From NCBI RefSeq assembly GCF_015163655.1, contig NZ_JADEUF010000021.1, positions 1-43,553 on the forward strand: DNA of 43,553 nt, in the 5' to 3' direction. This document shows positions 43,106 to 43,553 of this stretch, in pieces; the stretch's first letter is position 1; each line of letters opens with the position of its first letter. The notes beneath the pieces are model-generated. The model worked only from the letters and a program-made list of their open reading frames with translations. It made no database searches and was not told the DNA's origin. Position numbers and translations under genes: made by a program. The DNA is from Xenorhabdus griffiniae. Its GTDB lineage: Bacteria > Pseudomonadota > Gammaproteobacteria > Enterobacterales > Enterobacteriaceae.

Positions 43106-43381
43106 TTAGCCAAAAAGCGCTGCGAAAAATCACTAAAAATCTTACCTGGTTTATTCCCCCATCGCAGGTTCAACTATCAGCATATTTTACAAAATATGGG
43201 AATTCATCGCATGTTATTGGGAACGCCTGAAATGATCGCTGATGATGTGGAAAAATGGTTTTTTGGAGAGTGCCGCCGATGGGTTCGGGCTGACTATACA
43301 GAACAGATACGCTTCGGTGTGTCCTCTTGCCAAGGCAGGGCGAGATCTCACATTTTTAGCAAGGTTATTGAGGTTAAATAA
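43106..43381 (+). pseudogene. Remnant of a luciferase-like (LLM class, NtaA/SnaA-type) flavin monooxygenase
   Basis: In one frame 43106-43264 reads KSLKILPGLFP, then directly QHILQNMGIHRMLLGTPE and MIADDVEKWF. These resemble a mid-protein segment and a C-terminal segment of NtaA-type FMN-dependent monooxygenases, with the part between missing. After a run of six T at about 43259-43264, removing one base continues as ESAADGFGL, the expected family sequence, so the gene also carries a frameshift. The left part of the gene is missing beside repeat copy 4. It is not functional. Family membership is judged from motifs only. Confidence 0.6.
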
Positions 43382-43464
43382 AGACCAGAATATGACTTTC
43401 TATAGCTATTTCTCCCATTAAAACGCTAAGATCACGCTATTCCATAAAAATAGCGATCATAACA

Positions 43465-43553
43465 ATGAGTATTTTTTATTTTATCAGCAAGATAGATGAC
43501 CCACGTTCTGACATCAATAAAAAACATGAATTGATGGATGTGATTTTTTTGGC
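43465..43553 (+). mobile_element. Start of an ISAs1-family transposase, cut by the window edge
   Basis: The frame from ATG 43465 reads MSIFYFISKIDDPRSDIN, then KKHELMDVIFL, to the last base. This fits the N-terminal domain of ISAs1-type (H-repeat-associated) transposases, where a pattern like I-x-D-P-R...H-x-L-x-D-I-I-F-L is usual. Only about 29 codons are visible, so the state of the gene and the IS ends cannot be judged. Confidence 0.6.

Noticed and set aside
42989-43553. A Pycsar-type effector (membrane or TIR protein) downstream of the cyclase-like gene
   Set aside because: Only a repeat, a monooxygenase remnant and a transposase start were found; no membrane, TIR or cyclic-nucleotide-binding domain is encoded in the window here.

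Overview
The window is a piece of enterobacterial chromosome. Nearly every protein reads as a close relative of an Escherichia coli K-12 housekeeping protein. The moderate G+C content, the ArcZ-type small RNA, the missing mzrA and yhcC genes and the scattered palindromic repeats fit the Morganellaceae, most likely Xenorhabdus or Photorhabdus. The genus is an inference; no rRNA or tRNA gene is present to test it.

Layout, left to right. (1) About 410 bp without a gene, then yqjA (DedA family) and a yqjD-yqjE-yqjK cluster followed by yqjF. (2) The divergent pair yhaJ (LysR regulator) / yhaK (pirin-like). (3) rnpB on the minus strand with its own promoter and terminator, then rsmI. (4) Plus-strand lpoA-yraN-diaA-dolP; LpoA has a markedly shortened N-terminal domain. 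(5) Minus-strand mtgA-elbB and arcB. The sRNA gene arcZ runs on the plus strand between them, and its terminator forms the last codons of arcB. (6) A 669-bp non-coding region, then gltB-gltD (glutamate synthase). (7) An AT-rich gene for a small secreted protein of unknown function. (8) Minus-strand rplM-rpsI and sspA-sspB, then zapE, with zapG divergent from it. (9) degQ and degS, two periplasmic serine proteases. (10) Minus-strand mlaFEDCB and ibaG-murA. (11) A long plus-strand series yrbG-kdsD-kdsC-lptC-lptA-lptB-rpoN-hpf-ptsN-rapZ-npr. (12) A short accessory segment at the right end: an AT-rich gene with a class III nucleotidyl-cyclase-like domain, a repeat, a decayed flavin monooxygenase fragment, and the start of an ISAs1-type transposase cut by the window edge.

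Much of the window serves the cell envelope: peptidoglycan (LpoA, MtgA, MurA), LPS synthesis and export (KdsD, KdsC, LptC, LptA, LptB), outer-membrane lipid balance (MlaB-F, DolP) and envelope stress proteolysis (DegQ, DegS). The rpoN-hpf-ptsN-rapZ-npr group adds sigma-54 and the nitrogen-related phosphotransferase branch, next to nitrogen assimilation by GltBD. ArcB and ArcZ connect redox state to post-transcriptional control.

Four copies of a roughly 100-bp nested palindrome lie in intergenic gaps at about 1.2, 21.0, 25.0 and 43.0 kb. The most unusual gene is the cyclase-like ORF at 42170-42988. It keeps both metal-binding aspartates, but the positions for the usual transition-state Asn and Arg appear to be Trp and Lys. 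No partner or effector gene is visible beside it in the window.
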